Notes under the pieces: model-generated | What the model saw: the letters and a program-made list of their open reading frames with translations, nothing else | Told to the model about the DNA's origin: nothing | Database searches by the model: none | Translations under genes and position numbers: made by a program | Shown here: positions 62,301 to 64,000 of the stretch, one piece after another | Layout: each line of letters opens with the position of its first letter | Numbering within the stretch: the stretch's first letter is position 1 | From: Nematostella vectensis | Lineage: Eukaryota; Cnidaria; Anthozoa; Actiniaria; Edwardsiidae | Reading direction: 5' to 3' | DNA length: 64,000 nucleotides | Assembly (NCBI RefSeq): GCF_932526225.1 | Contig: NC_064046.1 | Coordinates: 7,117,219-7,181,218, forward strand

Positions 62301-64000
62301 GCAAACATCACAATCCTCAATCAGCCACACACAATAATCAAGCAAACATCACAATCCTCAATCAGCCACACACAATCATCAAGCAAACATCACAATCCTC
62401 AATCAGCCACACACAATCATCAAGCAAACATCACAATCCTCAATCAGCCACACACAATCATCAAGCAAACATCACAATCCTCAATCAGCCACACACAATC
62501 ACCTAGCAAACATCACAATCCTCAATCAGCCACACACAATCACCAAGCAAACATCACAATCCTCAATCAGCCACACACAATCATCAAGCAAACATCACAA
62601 TCCTCAATCAGCCACACACAATCATCAAGCAAACATCACAATCCTCAATCAGCCACACACAATCATCAAGCAAACATCACAATCCTCAATCCGCCACACA
62701 CAATCATCAAGCAAACATCACAACCCTCAATCAGCCACACACAATCATCAAGCAAAAATCACAATCCTCAATCAGCCACACACAATCATCAAGCAAACAT
62801 CACAATCCTCAATCAGCCACACACAATCATCAAGCAAACATCACAATCCTCAATCAGCCACACACAATCATCAAGCAAACATCACAATCCTCAATCAGCC
62901 ACACACAATCACCTAGCAAACATCACAATCCTCAATCAGCCACACACAATCACCAAGCAAACATCACAATCCTCAATCAGCCACACACAATCATCAAGCA
63001 AACATCACAATCCTCAATCAGCCACACACAATCATCAAGCAAACATCACAATCCTTAACCAGCCACACACAATCATCAAACAAACAACAAAATCCTCAAT
63101 CAGTCACATACAATCACAGCATCATTCTTACTAATAATTATCATAACCATCATCATCACCACCACAAAAATTTCAAATTGGGTTTAATAGTTTGCTCACC
63201 TCATTTTGCAGTTTTTCAATGGTTGTATTTAAAGGTATTTGTAGATTAAATGCCCCTCCTGAAGTCTCACTGTCCTCGACCACAACACGCAACCTAAAGA
63301 GAACATGTAAGAGTTATAATTACAATTACAATTCTACGTGTGCCCTGCATGCTAGGGCTCACACGCAGGACAACTAATATTATTCAAATTGATTGTAACA
63401 AAAGGCTAAATTAATAAAAACTAATTTACACCATTACAAACAAGTAGCCAGATCAGTTATTTAGGATAGTAATGGAAACGTTGATAAAAAACAGTTACTC
63501 AGACGGAAATAAAAATAAGGCATTACAATGTTAATAGAAGCAAGTTCTTTTATCTACTTTTATTTGGCTTTTTCTTCCAAATATTCCTTGTCATTCAACT
63601 TTCTTTAGCACCAGGTGAAACAAAGAAAGGACATGACTGCGGCAAGTAAGTCAGTTACTTGTGGATCCTCAAAGAAATAAGATTACACCATCTACTGTAC
63701 TGTAAGATAAACAAACTGCAATTCTTAAGCATTGAGTAAATCAAAGTCATTAAACCTAAAATTCCTTAAAAATAAAAATAATATAGAAACAGATACAAAT
63801 ATCCAATTACCCTCATGGCAAATCTTGCAAATAAATTGTGCACTCAACTTGAAATTAGTCTTTATAAAATTGGTGATAAATTTCCTACCTTACTGTCTTT
63901 TCTTTAATGACTTCAACTGTAGATTGTTTTTGGTCCTTAGGTTTAACAGTCAAAGCCAGTTTTTTTGAAGCCAAAGTTCTGACCATGTTGATTGCTTGAG
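44325..64000 (-). CDS. RBCK1: RBCK1/HOIL-1 (RBR E3 ubiquitin ligase, LUBAC subunit), 9 exons, N-terminus off the edge
   Basis: Exons in coding order: beyond 64000-63889, 63293-63200, 61906-61157, 58150-58100, 55631-55450, 46762-46651, 46233-45952, 45361-45218 and 44405-44325, about 602 codons, all in phase. Domains: ubiquitin-like ([13 protein letters not shown] to [24 protein letters not shown]); NZF finger ([29 protein letters not shown]); a short helical linker; RING1 ([28 protein letters not shown]); IBR ([34 protein letters not shown]); RING2 ([18 protein letters not shown]). The catalytic Cys should be the one in DGCDW. The C-terminus, [19 protein letters not shown], matches the vertebrate HOIL-1 ending. 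UBL-NZF-RBR order distinguishes it from SHARPIN (no RBR). In vertebrates it works with HOIP in linear-ubiquitin NF-kB signalling and makes ester-linked ubiquitin. RING2 exon 8 has a partial tandem triplication downstream. Introns are crowded with satellites. Confidence 0.95.
44575..45010 (-). pseudogene. LINE 3' fragment in the last RBCK1 intron
   Basis: The minus strand encodes [20 protein letters not shown], then [20 protein letters not shown] and a short tail. The LRxxxHxLxIExGRY...R.C..C....EDExHFLL pattern is the C-terminal zinc-knuckle region of invertebrate non-LTR retrotransposons. A TATCTATCTATC microsatellite at 44578-44592 marks the 3' end, as in L2/CR1-type elements. It is inserted in the same orientation as RBCK1. 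No reverse transcriptase remains. Confidence 0.75.
45066..45285 (-). repeat. Partial triplication of RBCK1 exon 8 (RING2), ~89-bp period
   Basis: The block containing CAGATCTCCATNCAACACATG repeats at about 45067, 45157 and 45246. The highest-coordinate copy is part of the functional exon ([20 protein letters not shown]). The second encodes [20 protein letters not shown] and ends in its own GT donor (CACAG|GTTTGT). The third encodes [14 protein letters not shown] and loses the rest. Each extra copy is preceded by an AG (GATGCAG or GAGGCAG), so both acceptor and donor sequences exist for the second copy. Confidence 0.9.
45362..45951. other. RBCK1 intron 7: degenerate pyrimidine-rich repeats
   Basis: 45710-45935 has three loose copies of a C/T-rich ~85-bp unit (CATACCCCTCCCCTATTGTC, TAATTCATGCACATCCTA). 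Nothing else seen. Confidence 0.6.
47095..54288. repeat. 18-bp minisatellite, about 400 units, in RBCK1 intron 5
   Basis: The unit on the plus strand is GGCCATAGGCTGAATGTG with variants (AATAGG, AATGGG, GACTATAGG, TTGAATG). As 18 is divisible by 3, frames stay open on both strands (plus GHRLNV repeats up to 546 codons; minus MAHIQP and FSLWPT repeats). Longer blocks repeat: about 47,797-48,680 recurs 953 bp later, and 49,523-51,163 shares long stretches with 51,596-52,906. Lies between the RING1 exon and the next exon. Confidence 0.97.
54289..54998. mobile_element. Inverted-repeat element interrupting the 18-bp array
   Basis: The ends AATAAGCCAG (54289-54298) and CTGGCTTATT (54989-54998) are inverted. 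Imperfect similarity between arms extends about 130 bp inward (shared TCTTGGAGAAAAATC and AAGATATGG). The 18-bp array continues in the same orientation on both sides, so the element probably inserted into one array. No coding capacity seen. Confidence 0.65.
55005..55305. repeat. 18-bp minisatellite, second block, about 17 units
   Basis: GGCCATTGGCTGAATGTG and GGCCATAGGCTGAATGTG alternate. More homogeneous than the main block and separated from it by the inverted-repeat element. Confidence 0.95.
56330..57240. repeat. 41-bp minisatellite, about 20 units, in RBCK1 intron 4
   Basis: The unit is CTCTCGAGTCTGACTTGCGT, TACGTATGTTTAAACTTAAA plus A. Each unit carries the palindromes CTCGAG and TACGTA, and often GTTTAAAC. 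The array is interrupted by hairpin modules at 56697-56760 and 57087-57160. Confidence 0.95.
56697..57335 (+). repeat. Three copies of a double-hairpin module
   Basis: Copies at about 56697-56760, 57087-57160 and 57259-57335 share TTGCACTGACG, loop ATCAACA, CGTCAGTGCAA (an 11-bp perfect stem), then CTCTGTTTCACAGAGGCGTA (a short hairpin) and CAACATATTGTA. The third copy has the fuller 5' part TTTGACGAAGGGCTGACGAT, linking the family to the motif at 24637-24692. Possibly remnants of Penelope-like 3' ends. Confidence 0.6.
58257..58450 (+). mobile_element. SINE, head-truncated copy
   Basis: Begins TTTGTGTGACAAGTGAGTTG and runs through TCTTCTCGGATAAGTACACT and AAAGAACCACTGGGGACGCA to AGAGTGCTTACAATGCTTAC, matching the body of the SINE at 26017-26324. 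The tRNA-like A and B boxes are missing, as expected for a 5'-truncated insertion. In RBCK1 intron 3. Confidence 0.75.
58601..59716. mobile_element. Non-autonomous DNA transposon with CAGGGRCGTACGCAG ends
   Basis: Left end CAGGGACGTACGCAG (58601-58615) and right end CTGCGTACGCCCCTG (59702-59716), near-perfect inverted termini. Inside, GACTGCAA recurs near both ends. Short frames inside are not recognisable as transposase. The CAGGGGCGTA terminus is common among hAT-like or other MITEs of marine invertebrates. No clear target duplication found. Confidence 0.65.
59800..60635. other. RBCK1 intron 3, unremarkable part
   Basis: AT-rich. No gene, element or repeat recognised apart from a short direct repeat of TATTGGTCGGATSCCAC at 60447-60477. 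Confidence 0.5.
60640..61055. repeat. ~61-bp tandem repeat, about 6.5 units, in RBCK1 intron 3
   Basis: The unit is TTGAGAGCCTTATCGATATG, GCAGCTCTTTACTGTTATAT, ACTGTTAAATTAACAGCATT plus C. Each unit includes TTAATTAACAG-like palindromes and an ATCGAT site. It ends about 100 bp before the exon carrying the NZF. Confidence 0.9.
61975..63110. repeat. 41-bp minisatellite, about 27 units, in RBCK1 intron 2
   Basis: The unit is CACAATCCTCAATCAGCCAC, ACACAATCATCAAGCAAACA plus T. Guanine-poor on the plus strand. It starts about 70 bp from the splice acceptor of the UBL/NZF exon. Plus-strand frames across it (about 192 codons) are repeat by-products. Confidence 0.95.

Noticed and set aside
44325-64000. 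SHARPIN as the identity of the UBL-NZF gene
   Set aside because: RING1, IBR and RING2 exons follow in phase, which SHARPIN lacks; the C-terminus matches HOIL-1.

Overview
This is a window of an intron-rich animal genome. The gene set (a giant cadherin, TMEM199/Vma12, TMEM42, the RBR ligase HOIL-1/RBCK1 and a tiny SMP-domain protein), the intron sizes and the abundance of short DNA transposons and minisatellites suggest an anthozoan cnidarian such as a sea anemone. That attribution is an inference; no species-specific marker was read. Gene models were assembled by hand from splice sites, reading phase and protein-family similarity, and every junction listed keeps frame.

Layout. (1) 1-10805, minus strand: the 5' part of a large cadherin, eight exons with signal peptide and 12 to 13 cadherin repeats, running off the left edge. 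Its 4.1-kb first intron holds several non-coding transposon-like elements. (2) 10806-14553: intergenic, with two MITE-like elements and a LINE tail remnant. (3) 14554-27238, minus: TMEM199, complete in five exons. Its last intron (14632-21097) is almost entirely a ~46-bp satellite of roughly 135 units. (4) 27510-31099, plus: TMEM42, complete in three exons and divergent from TMEM199 across a 271-bp gap. Its second intron carries a 48-bp minisatellite. (5) 31179-44110: a nearly perfect ~5.2-kb direct duplication. Each copy carries a 57-residue seed-maturation-protein (SMP) domain gene and a ~61-bp minisatellite. Inverted ~800-bp arms and a block of TGACGTCA-rich repeats follow. (6) 44325-64000, minus: RBCK1/HOIL-1 (UBL, NZF, RING1, IBR, RING2), nine exons, with the extreme N-terminus off the right edge. 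Its introns hold an array of about 400 units of 18 bp plus 41-, 61- and 41-bp arrays.

The neighbours share no pathway: cell adhesion, V-ATPase assembly, a small membrane protein, an LEA-like protein and linear-ubiquitin signalling. What unifies the window is intron expansion by tandem repeats. The points most worth following are: the TMEM199 satellite appears to derive from the gene's own 5' splice site, so each unit carries a copy of the donor motif; the RING2 exon of RBCK1 has a partial tandem triplication followed by a LINE tail in the same open frame; and the SMP-domain gene has been freshly duplicated. I found no CRISPR array, rRNA gene, operon or convincing stand-alone tRNA.
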